Of a stretch of 64,000 bases of DNA, positions 7,426-15,502 are shown piece after piece. How positions within the stretch are numbered: position 1 is the stretch's first letter; each line of letters starts with the position of its first letter. The position numbers were made by a program, and so were the translations under genes. The stretch is from Flavobacterium praedii (lineage in GTDB: Bacteria > Bacteroidota > Bacteroidia > Flavobacteriales > Flavobacteriaceae). Under the pieces are notes generated by a model that worked only from the letters and a program-made list of their open reading frames with translations, was not told the origin of the DNA and searched no databases. The stretch is from assembly GCF_026810365.1 (NCBI RefSeq), contig NZ_CP113948.1, positions 955,001-1,019,000 of the forward strand, written 5' to 3'.

Positions 7426-9176
7426 TTATGCATCTAAATCCAAACCAAAAGTAGTTCTCAGTAATTCAATATTTGGGTTGATTTCTAGAAATCTGTTGTA
7501 GCGATCTTGGTCGGTGAAGCTTCTTTTGATTTCGATACTTTCGTTTACATTTACTTCTATAGTGATATTGTGATTGTGTAAATGGCCGCGTAAATGTCCC
7601 AAGAGTCCAATCATTTCGCTTTCAAAATCTATTTTAGAGCCCTCATTAGGTAGTTCAAAAGTAATATTGGCACCATTAAGTTTTGGATCATTGATTAAAA
7701 GTAAGGATTCCATTATTTTGTATCCCTTTTCGCCAAGTTTTTGTGCGTATTTTGTCCATTGTAGAAGCATTTCTGTTTCTGAGAAAGGTTCTGTAGGCAA
7801 TGTGGCTGTATTGTCTGTTTTGACAAATCCTTTTAAATTTTCTTCTAATGCCTTTTTGGCTCGGATACTGGAAAGCGATAAAGCTGAAAATTTAGTTTCG
7901 TTATTGGGAATATTAGGTGTTTCAGTATGTTGAGCTTTTGGTTTTTCTGCTATTGAAACTGCGGGTTTTGAGATTTCGCTATTTGAAATTTCCTTTGCAT
8001 TTACTTCGGTTGCAATTGGAGTTTGAACTTTTTCCTTCGAAATTTCGGCTATGGAATAATCTGCAACTTTTCTAAAATAAGTAGGCGGAATTATAAATTG
8101 CTCAACTTTTTTTTTTCTCCATCATAAGTGATAGAGGCTAGTTGCATCAAACAAAGCTCGACAAGTAGTCGTTGATTTTGACTGGCTTTGTATTTTAAAT
8201 CACAATCATTGGCAATTTCGATTCCTTTTAACAGAAACTCTTGACTGCATTTTTGTGCTTGAATTCCGTACATTTTTTGTGCTTGCTCTCCAACCTCAAG
8301 CAATACAAGTGTCGAAGGCGTTTTGCTTACCAATAAATCTCTAAAATGAGTTGCTAATCCTGATACAAAATGATGGCTATCAAAACCTTTGGATAAAATA
8401 TCATTAAAAGCCATCAATAAGTCTGGTATTTTATTTTCCAGAATTAAATCGGTGACGTTGATGTAGGTTTCGTAGTCTAAAACGTTTAAATTTTCGGTAA
8501 CCGCTTGACGAGTTAGGTTATCGCCACAAAAAGAAACCACTCTATCAAAAATAGACAAAGCATCACGCATCGCACCATCTGCTTTTTGGGCAATAATATG
8601 AAGCGCATCATCTTCAAAAGCAACGCCTTGACTTGTAGCGACATCAGCAAGATGTTCTTTAGCGTCTTTTACGGTAATTCTTTTGAAATCAAATATTTGA
8701 CAACGCGATAAAATCGTTGGAATAATTTTGTGTTTTTCGGTGGTTGCCAATATAAATATGGCGTGTTTTGGCGGTTCTTCCAATGTTTTTAAAAAAGCAT
8801 TAAAAGCTGCCGAAGACAACATATGAACCTCATCAATAATATATACTTTGTATTGTCCGGTTTGTGGAGGAATACGAACTTGATCGATCAAATTTCGAAT
8901 ATCATCTACTGAATTGTTGGAAGCAGCATCTAGTTCGAATACATTAAAAGCAAAATCTTCAGTAGGATCATCGTATCCAGGCTGATTGATTTTTCGAGCC
9001 AAAATACGGGCGCAAGTTGTTTTTCCAACACCACGAGGTCCTGTGAATAAAAGCGCAGAAGCTAAATGGTTGTTTTCTATGGCGTTGAGTAGTGTGTTGG
9101 TAATTGCTTTTTGTCCCACCACATCTTTAAATGTTTGTGGACGGTATTTACGTGCCGATACTACAAATTGTTCCAT
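7426..9176 (-). CDS. dnaX: DNA polymerase III subunit tau/gamma, split by a slippery A10 run
   Basis: Clamp-loader ATPase. The ATG at 9176 begins MEQFVVSARKYRPQTFKDVVG; a frame upstream of it is non-conserved. Walker A is GPRGVGKT (46-53), Walker B region 'YIIDEVHMLS', sensor 'LATTE'. The Cys zinc module of the E. coli protein is absent. The zero frame stops at 8091 (361 aa, gamma-like). The C-terminal half (7426 to about 8106) is open in the -1 frame from QFIIPPTYF onward and includes a conserved-looking domain ending LRTTFGLDLDA. The frames meet at an A10 run (8107-8116) containing A_AAA_AAG. Either programmed -1 frameshifting or transcript slippage makes a 583-aa tau, or this is a sequencing or assembly indel. 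Confidence 0.85.
8107..8116 (-). promoter_or_regulatory. Slippery A10 run in dnaX (recoding site)
   Basis: In the mRNA the zero frame reads GGA GAA AAA AAA AAG TTG AGC AAT TTA TAA, placing A_AAA_AAG, the slippery heptamer of E. coli dnaX, four codons before the stop. A -1 slip gives AAA GTT GAG and enters the open tau frame. A run of ten A is also long enough for RNA-polymerase slippage, as known for Thermus dnaX. Confidence 0.7.
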
Positions 9177-9194
9177 AGGTTTTTTATTCGAAAG

Positions 9195-9202
9195 CAAATA
9201 TA
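9195..9202 (-). promoter_or_regulatory. Predicted dnaX promoter -7 box
   Basis: TATATTTG on the minus strand, matching the Bacteroidota TAnnTTTG consensus, with TTTG about 20 bases upstream as a -33 element. It lies about 20 bases before the ATG at 9176, which supports that start over the longer reading frame. Confidence 0.6.
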
Positions 9203-9352
9203 GGACTTGAAAAATCAAAAAACAAATTCCAAAATTTTAATTTTTTAGATTATTATTTTCTTGTAAAATTACTACTTCAATTCGTTTTTCAGATAACATT
9301 TGTGTATTTTCACCAAAGATTGAAGATTAATTGTCATAAAAATGACTTTTCT

Positions 9353-10483
9353 ATGAATGATTCTAAAGAGATTGTTATTATCGGAGGAGGTTTGGCTGGA
9401 CTTACAGCTGCCATACATTTGACTAAAATTGGATTAAAAGTCATTTTGTTCGAAAAAAATGAATATCCAAAACATAAAGTTTGCGGAGAATATGTTTCAA
9501 ATGAAATACTTCCTTATTTGGATTGGCTATCGCTAAATATATCCGATTTAAATCCTACTCATATCTCGAAACTGGAGTTTTCAACTGCAGATGGAACTAA
9601 AGTCAATTGTGGTCTACCGCTCGGGGGTTTTGGCGTTAGCCGATTTGCTTTGGATGCTTTTTTATGTAAAAAAGCCATCGAAAATGGATGTATAATCATA
9701 AAGGATAGTGTTGATAATGTTATTTATGAAAAAGATAGTTTTACAATTTCAACTTTAAGCAGTGGGATTTTCGTCTCTTCGATTGTAATTGGCGCTTTTG
9801 GTAAAAGATCCACTATTGACCAGAAATTAAAACGGTCATTTGTTCAAAAAAAATCACATTGGTTAGCTGTAAAAGCTCATTATTCGGGAGAATTTCCAGA
9901 TGATTTGGTGGGTTTGCATAATTTTGAAGGGGGGTATTGTGGGGTTTCAAAAGTTGAAAATGACACTATAAATATTTGTTATTTGGCTAGTTATGAATCT
10001 TTTAAAAGATTTAAAAATATTGAGGATTTTCAAAATCAAATTGTAGTTAAGAATCCGCATCTGAAATTGATTTTTGCAAGAAGTAAAATTCTTTTTGAAA
10101 CTCCATTGTCGATTAGTCAGGTGTCATTTGATAAAAAAGAGATGGTAGAAAATCATATTTTGATGATCGGTGATAGTGCGGGTCTCATTCATCCTCTGTG
10201 TGGAAACGGAATGGCGATGGCGATTCACAGTGCTAAGATAGTATCTGAATTGGTAGGGAAATTCTCTTTTGGTACAATCAAATCTAGAAAAGAATTGGAA
10301 GAAAGATATATTCGAGAATGGAATGTTAATTTTAAAAAAAGGTTGAAAATGGGACGTGTTTTAACATTTATACTGCAAAAACAAAAATTTTACAAGTTAT
10401 TGATGAGGATAATGATTAAATTTCCGTTTTTAATACCAGTCATTATTAAACAAACACACGGCAAGTTAATTACGGTTGGATGA
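9353..10483 (+). CDS. FAD-dependent oxidoreductase/monooxygenase of the type III PKS cluster
   Basis: 376 aa from the ATG at 9353; a GTG at 9302 would add 17 non-conserved residues. The N-terminal dinucleotide motif is IIGGGLAGLTAA, followed by 'KHKVCGEYVS' typical of the geranylgeranyl reductase/UbiH-like flavoproteins, and the second FAD motif 'GDSAGLIHPLCGNGM' near residue 278. It is the first of seven rightward genes. In Streptomyces srsABC a type III PKS, a methyltransferase and a flavoprotein hydroxylase together make methylated alkylquinones; the first three genes here are the same kinds of enzyme, so ring hydroxylation is the likely role (inference). A reductase role is the alternative. 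Confidence 0.8.
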   Translation: MNDSKEIVIIGGGLAGLTAAIHLTKIGLKVILFEKNEYPKHKVCGEYVSNEILPYLDWLSLNISDLNPTHISKLEFSTADGTKVNCGLPLGGFGVSRFALDAFLCKKAIENGCIIIKDSVDNVIYEKDSFTISTLSSGIFVSSIVIGAFGKRSTIDQKLKRSFVQKKSHWLAVKAHYSGEFPDDLVGLHNFEGGYCGVSKVENDTINICYLASYESFKRFKNIEDFQNQIVVKNPHLKLIFARSKILFETPLSISQVSFDKKEMVENHILMIGDSAGLIHPLCGNGMAMAIHSAKIVSELVGKFSFGTIKSRKELEERYIREWNVNFKKRLKMGRVLTFILQKQKFYKLLMRIMIKFPFLIPVIIKQTHGKLITVG

Positions 10484-10567
10484 TTAATTTTAATAACAAT
10501 TGCAATAGTCATGCCCTTCCAAAATAAATAAGAACTATAGCGTTTAATCTGAAATAATTTAAAATTA

Positions 10568-11281
10568 GTGCTTGTAGATACACAAAACAGAACAGACGAC
10601 CCTGAAATCATGGATGATTTTGATTTAGAAGGAGACGAATTAAAAGAGGCGCTGGATAAAATTGCTTCTATAAACCATTTGTTAGGAGGAAATCAATTGA
10701 CTTTGAGAGGGGTTCGCAAATTGCTTAAAAAAGTTCCACATTTAGGAACTATCACAATTGTAGATGTTGGTTGCGGGAATGGAGATATGTTGCGAAAATT
10801 AGCTGATTTCGGTTTAAGTGCTAATTTGAATTTAGATCTGATTGGGGTTGATGCTAATCATTTTACTGTAAATTATGCAATAGATTTGTCAGTAAATTAT
10901 CCAAATATAAAGTATAGGTGTGAAGATATTTTTAGTAAATCTTTTAATGAATTAAAATGCGATATAATATTGTGTACTTTGACTTTACATCATTTTAAAA
11001 ACGATGAAATTATTAAATTACTAGCTTTGTTTAACAAAAATTCAAGTATTGGTTTTGTGGTGAATGATTTGCAAAGAAGTAGCATAGCTTATCGATTATT
11101 TCAAGGGTTTTGTATTGTTTTTAGACTGAATAAAATGTCGCGAAATGATGGTTTGGTATCTATATTAAGAGGGTTTAAAAGAGAAGAACTGATTGCCTTT
11201 TCTGAAGAGTTAAGGTTTAAAAAGTTTAGTATCCAATGGAAATGGGCTTTTCGTTACCAATGGATTGTAGAGAAATTTTAG
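10568..11281 (+). CDS. Class I SAM-dependent methyltransferase of the PKS cluster
   Basis: 237 aa. Motif I is VDVGCGNGDML at about residues 65-75, with the acidic residue of motif II in 'LIGVDANHF' and a later 'CDIILCTLTLHHF' motif. The start is GTG at 10568, giving the N-terminus with 'NRTDDPEIMDDFDLEGDEL', which looks like the conserved opening of this subgroup. It lies between the flavoprotein and the type III PKS, as expected for an O- or C-methyltransferase acting on the phenolic product. Substrate cannot be told from sequence. Confidence 0.8.
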   Translation: MLVDTQNRTDDPEIMDDFDLEGDELKEALDKIASINHLLGGNQLTLRGVRKLLKKVPHLGTITIVDVGCGNGDMLRKLADFGLSANLNLDLIGVDANHFTVNYAIDLSVNYPNIKYRCEDIFSKSFNELKCDIILCTLTLHHFKNDEIIKLLALFNKNSSIGFVVNDLQRSSIAYRLFQGFCIVFRLNKMSRNDGLVSILRGFKREELIAFSEELRFKKFSIQWKWAFRYQWIVEKF

Positions 11282-11324
11282 TGTTGATTATTGAATTTAA
11301 AAATAATAGCTTCAAAATAAAATA

Positions 11325-12377
11325 ATGAGTGTAAAAATAAAATGTGTTGCCAAGCAATTGCCTAAGTATTCAAGGACTACAGAGGAAATTCTTCCATTTT
11401 TGGATGTTTGGTTAGAAGGGCAGGAGGAACGTTTTATTCGAAAAGTAAAGAAAATATTTGAGGGTGCAGCCGTTGATAAACGATATTCGATTATGGATCC
11501 GATAGAAGTTTTTGAAAGCGCATCGTTTGAAGCCAAAAATGATATTTATGTTCGAGAGGTGATTGATTTGGGTGAAAAAGTTTTGGAAAAAGCTTTAAAA
11601 AAAGCGCAATGGTTACCGGAGGATTTGGATTATATCATCACTGTGAGTTGTACGGGAATTATGATTCCTTCGTTAGATGCTTATCTGATTAATAGTTTAA
11701 AATTGCGACAGGATATTATACGATTGCCTGTTACCGAAATGGGTTGTGCGGCAGGAATTTCTGGAATTATTTATGCCAAGAACTTTCTTCAAGCCAATCC
11801 CGGAAAAAGAGCAGCGATTATTGCGGTTGAAAGTCCTACGGCTACTTTTCAATTAGATGACTATTCGATGGCAAACATAGTAAGTGCGGCTATTTTTGGT
11901 GATGGTGCGGCTTGTGTTTTGCTTTCCTCGGTTGAAGAGGAGGAAGGACCTGAGATTTTGGCTGAAGAGATGTATCATTTTTATGATAATATTCACATGA
12001 TGGGTTTTAAATTGACGAATTCAGGTTTGCAAATGATTTTGGATATTGGAGTGCCAGAGACTATTGCTTCTCATTTTGAAGATATTATTCATCCTTTCCT
12101 GAAAAAGAACAATTTGGAAATAGAAGATATAGATCATTTAATTTTTCATCCCGGTGGAAAAAAAATTGTTCAAATTGTGGAGGATCTCTTTTCGGGATAT
12201 GGTAAAAATATTGATGACACTAAAGAAGTTTTGAAGCTTTATGGAAATATGTCAAGTGCAACTGTATTGTATGTTTTAGAACGTTTTATGGATAAAAAAC
12301 TAGAAAAAGGCTCTAAGGGTTTGATGTTGAGTTTTGGACCTGGGTTCTCAGCTCAACGGGTTTTGTTGCAGTTTTAG
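11325..12377 (+). CDS. Type III polyketide synthase (chalcone/stilbene synthase family)
   Basis: 350 aa, normal for bacterial type III PKS. The catalytic triad is complete: Cys141 in 'TEMGCAAG', His275 in 'IFHPGG' and Asn308 in 'YGNMSSA'. The C-terminal 'GFGPGFS'-type loop appears as 'SFGPGFSAQ'. The enzyme would extend an acyl starter with malonyl units and cyclise it to a resorcinol or pyrone. Unlike stand-alone type III PKSs, this one is followed by a dehydratase, ketosynthase, ACP and PPTase, suggesting that the starter is made on, and handed over from, a dedicated ACP (inference). Confidence 0.92.
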   Translation: MSVKIKCVAKQLPKYSRTTEEILPFLDVWLEGQEERFIRKVKKIFEGAAVDKRYSIMDPIEVFESASFEAKNDIYVREVIDLGEKVLEKALKKAQWLPEDLDYIITVSCTGIMIPSLDAYLINSLKLRQDIIRLPVTEMGCAAGISGIIYAKNFLQANPGKRAAIIAVESPTATFQLDDYSMANIVSAAIFGDGAACVLLSSVEEEEGPEILAEEMYHFYDNIHMMGFKLTNSGLQMILDIGVPETIASHFEDIIHPFLKKNNLEIEDIDHLIFHPGGKKIVQIVEDLFSGYGKNIDDTKEVLKLYGNMSSATVLYVLERFMDKKLEKGSKGLMLSFGPGFSAQRVLLQF

Positions 12378-12395
12378 TTTTTTTATAATATTTGA

Positions 12396-12824
12396 ATGGA
12401 AAAAATTGATATAATTTCAAAATTGCCATATTCCAAACCGTTTTTGTTTGTGGATAAAATCATCAAAATTGATGAAAATGGTGTAGAAGGGGAATATACT
12501 TTTGATGCTGATTTGGATTTTTATAAAGGGCATTTTAAAGATAATCCAGTTACACCAGGAGTTATTTTGATCGAAGTGATGGCTCAAATAGGATTGGTTT
12601 GCTTGGGTGTATTTTTATTAAATGAAAAAGTTAATAAAAATACTTTAATGGCTTTAACATCAACAGAAATAGAATTTTTAAAACCTGTTTTTCCGAATGA
12701 AAAAGTAACTGTTCATTCTCGAAAAATCTATTTTAGATTTGGAAAATTGAAATGCAAAGTGAGTATGCAAAATGAGAAAAAAGAAATAGTTTGCAGTGGG
12801 ACAATCTCAGGAATGGTGATTTAA
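12396..12824 (+). CDS. FabZ-like 3-hydroxyacyl-ACP dehydratase (hotdog fold)
   Basis: 142 aa, single hotdog domain. The FabZ pattern is present: His46 in 'YKGHFKDNPVTPG' and Glu60 in 'ILIEVMAQ', the expected catalytic His/Glu pair. It would dehydrate 3-hydroxyacyl-ACP intermediates. It starts 18 bases after the type III PKS stop and is followed 12 bases later by the ketosynthase gene, so the three are cotranscribed. Probably builds an unsaturated or saturated acyl starter with the adjacent KS and ACP. Confidence 0.85.
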   Translation: MEKIDIISKLPYSKPFLFVDKIIKIDENGVEGEYTFDADLDFYKGHFKDNPVTPGVILIEVMAQIGLVCLGVFLLNEKVNKNTLMALTSTEIEFLKPVFPNEKVTVHSRKIYFRFGKLKCKVSMQNEKKEIVCSGTISGMVI

Positions 12825-12836
12825 AATACAAATAAA

Positions 12837-14111
12837 ATGAAAAATCGAGTTGTCATAACAGGTCTTGGTATAGTAGCTCCAAATGGAGTGGGACTGGATG
12901 CGTTTGAACATGCTGTAAAAAACGGTATTTCTGGAATCAGACATTTTGAGGAATTAGAAAGATTGAAATTTTCCTGTCAAATAGCTGGAATGCCTGTTGT
13001 TTTAAATGAATTGGCTTTGCACTATTTTACTGAATTAGAGCTTAAAAATTTCAATGCGACAGGTATTTTATATGGTGTTATCGCTGGAATCGATGCTTGG
13101 AAAGATGCAGGTTTATCAATGGAAATACGAGACGATCCTGATTGGGATAGTGGAACTATTTTTGGAGCAGGAACATCTGGGATAGAAAAATTTAGAGAAA
13201 GCATATATAAGATTGATGATTTTAAAACCCGAAATTTAGGAAGCACAAGTGTTATTCAAACGATGAATAGTGGTATAAGTGCCTATTTAGCAGGTAAATT
13301 GGGCTTGGGTAATCAAGTTACAACTAATTCTTCAGCCTGTACAACAGGGGCTGAAAGTATAATTATGGCTTATGACCGCATAAAATCGGGACAAGCCAAG
13401 AGAATTTTAGCAGGTAGTACAAGTGATTCTGGACCCTATATTTGGGGAGGATTTGATGCAATGCGAGTTTGTACTTTCAAACATAATGATTCACCAGAAA
13501 CAGGATCAAGGCCTATGTCTGCCAGTGCTTCGGGATTTGTTCCAGCCAGTGGAGCAGGGTCATTGGTTTTAGAGGATTTAGAAACTGCTTTAGCAAGAGG
13601 AGCTAGAATATATGCAGAAGTTTTAGGAGGGGCCTTAAATTCTGGAGGACAAAGAGGATTGGGAACATTAACAGCACCAAATCCAGTTGCGGTTCAAAAA
13701 TGCATTCAGAAAGCCATGGCAAATGCTGGAATTAAAGGTCAAGATGTTGATGCTATTAATGGGCATCTTACCGCTACGACGAAGGATAGTTTGGAAATTT
13801 CAAATTGGAGTGAAGCATTAGGGCGTAAAGGAATAGATTTTCCGTATATCAATTCTTTGAAATCCACCGTAGGTCATTGTTTGTCTGCGGCAGGAAGTAT
13901 AGAAAGTGTAGCATCTGTATTACAGTTGTATAAAGGATATGTTTTTCCGAATCGAAATTGTGAAGATGTACATCCTGAAATTACTTCAATAATCGATGTT
14001 TCTAGAATTCCCATGGAGCTTATTGAAAAAGAGGTGACAATTGTTTTGAAAGCTAGTTTTGGTTTTGGAGATGTAAATGGATGTGTGGTTTTTAAAAAAT
14101 TCACAACCTAA
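12837..14111 (+). CDS. Beta-ketoacyl-ACP synthase (KAS I/II type) of the PKS cluster
   Basis: 424 aa thiolase-fold ketosynthase. Active-site Cys168 in 'NSSACTTGA', His310 in 'NGHLTATTKD' and His347 in 'KSTVGHCLSAAGS' give the C-H-H triad of condensing enzymes, so it should be active. The usual 'GT' around the second His is replaced by 'NGHLTATTKD', a variation common in cluster-specific KSs. It would elongate the acyl chain carried on the neighbouring ACP. No malonyl transferase or ketoreductase lies in the cluster, so those steps must come from the housekeeping FAS. Confidence 0.9.
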   Translation: MKNRVVITGLGIVAPNGVGLDAFEHAVKNGISGIRHFEELERLKFSCQIAGMPVVLNELALHYFTELELKNFNATGILYGVIAGIDAWKDAGLSMEIRDDPDWDSGTIFGAGTSGIEKFRESIYKIDDFKTRNLGSTSVIQTMNSGISAYLAGKLGLGNQVTTNSSACTTGAESIIMAYDRIKSGQAKRILAGSTSDSGPYIWGGFDAMRVCTFKHNDSPETGSRPMSASASGFVPASGAGSLVLEDLETALARGARIYAEVLGGALNSGGQRGLGTLTAPNPVAVQKCIQKAMANAGIKGQDVDAINGHLTATTKDSLEISNWSEALGRKGIDFPYINSLKSTVGHCLSAAGSIESVASVLQLYKGYVFPNRNCEDVHPEITSIIDVSRIPMELIEKEVTIVLKASFGFGDVNGCVVFKKFTT

Positions 14112-14152
14112 TAATCACTATGAAAATATAATAATTTTAATACAAAATAAAT

Positions 14153-14407
14153 ATGGATAGAGAAATTGCATTAGAACAATTAAAGGAAATTGTAAAACCA
14201 TATGTACAAGATCAAGAATCATTTGATTCGTTAACAGAAGAAACTACTTTTATAAATGATTTGAAAATAAATTCAGCAAATTTAGTTGATGTGATATTGG
14301 ATATTGAAGAAAAGTTTGATATTATGATTGATAATGAATCAATGGAGAAAATGGCAAATGTAAAAACTGCAATTGAAATTATTGAAATCGAGTTGGCGAA
14401 AAAATGA
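14153..14407 (+). CDS. Dedicated acyl carrier protein
   Basis: 84 aa, acidic, single four-helix ACP. The phosphopantetheine serine is most likely Ser41 in 'LKINSANLVD'; the canonical DSL is replaced by NSA, while helix II (LVDVILDIEEKFDIMID) is well kept. The last four bases (ATGA) overlap the start of the PPTase gene, indicating coupled translation. The divergent attachment motif together with a private PPTase suggests a matched pair isolated from the fatty-acid ACP. Confidence 0.85.
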   Translation: MDREIALEQLKEIVKPYVQDQESFDSLTEETTFINDLKINSANLVDVILDIEEKFDIMIDNESMEKMANVKTAIEIIEIELAKK

Positions 14408-14892
14408 TAGGCAATGATATTGTTGATTTATTTTTAGCTCGAAAAGAAAGTAATTGGCGAAGAAAAGGTTATTTGGAGAAAATTTTTACTCAGGAAGAAC
14501 AAAATTTAATTCATAATGATTCCAATCCAGAACAAATGGTTTGGAATTTATGGACTAGAAAAGAGTCATCGTATAAAATTTATAATCGCGAAACAGGAAT
14601 TAGCGGTTATTTTCCTTTGCGCTTAAAGTGTCATTTTGAAGATGAATTCTCAGGAATAGTTTCGATTGGTGATTTTGTATTTTATACACAAACGCAAATA
14701 ACAGATTCTTATATTTATTCAATTGCTGTTTCTAGGCTTGAATTATTAGATAACATTATTACTTTAGAGAACTTTGAAAACATAAAGAAAGAAAATGGAA
14801 TTCCTTTTATTTTTGATTTACCTTCAAATTCAATTAAACCTGTTTCAATTAGTCATCACGGACGTTTTCAAAGAATAATTACTTTAAGATAA
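14404..14892 (+). CDS. 4'-Phosphopantetheinyl transferase
   Basis: 162 aa, AcpS/Sfp fold. Mg ligands are in 'GNDIVDL' (D5/D8 region) and in the second motif 'WTRKESSYK' (W50, K53, E54, K58), which matches the WxxKEAxxK signature with S for A. It would transfer 4'-phosphopantetheine from CoA to the ACP encoded immediately upstream, with which it overlaps by 4 bp. It is the last gene of the seven-gene cluster; the next gene is convergent. Confidence 0.87.
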   Translation: MIGNDIVDLFLARKESNWRRKGYLEKIFTQEEQNLIHNDSNPEQMVWNLWTRKESSYKIYNRETGISGYFPLRLKCHFEDEFSGIVSIGDFVFYTQTQITDSYIYSIAVSRLELLDNIITLENFENIKKENGIPFIFDLPSNSIKPVSISHHGRFQRIITLR

Positions 14893-14903
14893 TTTTCTAA
14901 ACA

Positions 14904-15500
14904 TTATTTTATACCCAACCTTTTTTTTAATTTTAAAAATAACAATGCAATAGTGTATGCATCTTCTGCAGGTGAATTTCGATAGTATTTTGGAAGTTTA
15001 AAAATAGCTGATAATTCATCAAGTGAAAATTCTTTATCATTAATTTCCATTAATTTGCGATACATAACATCTATATCTAATGCTTCATTTTTTAATCGAC
15101 CACATCCCAATTTTGTTAATGCACTATTAATCATATCTACATCAAAATCAACATGATGTCCTATTAGAACAGCATTTTCAATATAATCTATAAATGATTG
15201 TATTGCTTCAGGCTCACTGAGTTTCTTCATTTTGCTTTCTAAAATAAATTCATTAGATAAACCATTATCATGAAAGTATTTGTATTGCAATAGAATAGTT
15301 TCAAAACTATCTCCAATTTGTATGCAGTCATTTATTATAGCGAAAGAACCTATGGATAAGATTACATCTTTTTCTGGGTTCAATCCTGAAGTTTCAGTTG
15401 TAAAAACAACAAAACGGTTTGATTTATGTTCAAACTTAGCTAAGTAAGTTTTCCAAAAATCAGGATATTCTTTATTTATGTTTTTTAACCAGTCGAGCAT
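14904..15500 (-). CDS. DnaQ-fold 3'-5' exonuclease-like protein with altered active site
   Basis: 198 aa. The fold is recognisable from 'RFVVFTTETSGLNP' (ExoI region), 'LIGHHVDFDVDMIN' (ExoII, D120) and 'NSPAEDAYTIALLF' (ExoIII, D180). The first catalytic Asp of DxE is Thr34 here (Glu36 remains) and the general-base His five residues before D180 is Asn175. Two of the five DEDDh residues are therefore missing, so nuclease activity is doubtful. It lies 2 bases after the nucleotidyltransferase gene on the same strand, forming a pair. A binding or regulatory role is possible. Confidence 0.75.
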   Translation of the reverse strand: MLDWLKNINKEYPDFWKTYLAKFEHKSNRFVVFTTETSGLNPEKDVILSIGSFAIINDCIQIGDSFETILLQYKYFHDNGLSNEFILESKMKKLSEPEAIQSFIDYIENAVLIGHHVDFDVDMINSALTKLGCGRLKNEALDIDVMYRKLMEINDKEFSLDELSAIFKLPKYYRNSPAEDAYTIALLFLKLKKRLGIK

Positions 15501-15502
15501 AA

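Noticed and set aside
8107..9176. dnaX called as a simple broken pseudogene
   Set aside because: dnaX is normally essential, both halves look intact, and the join is a known type of recoding site; a sequence error cannot be excluded but decay is unlikely.
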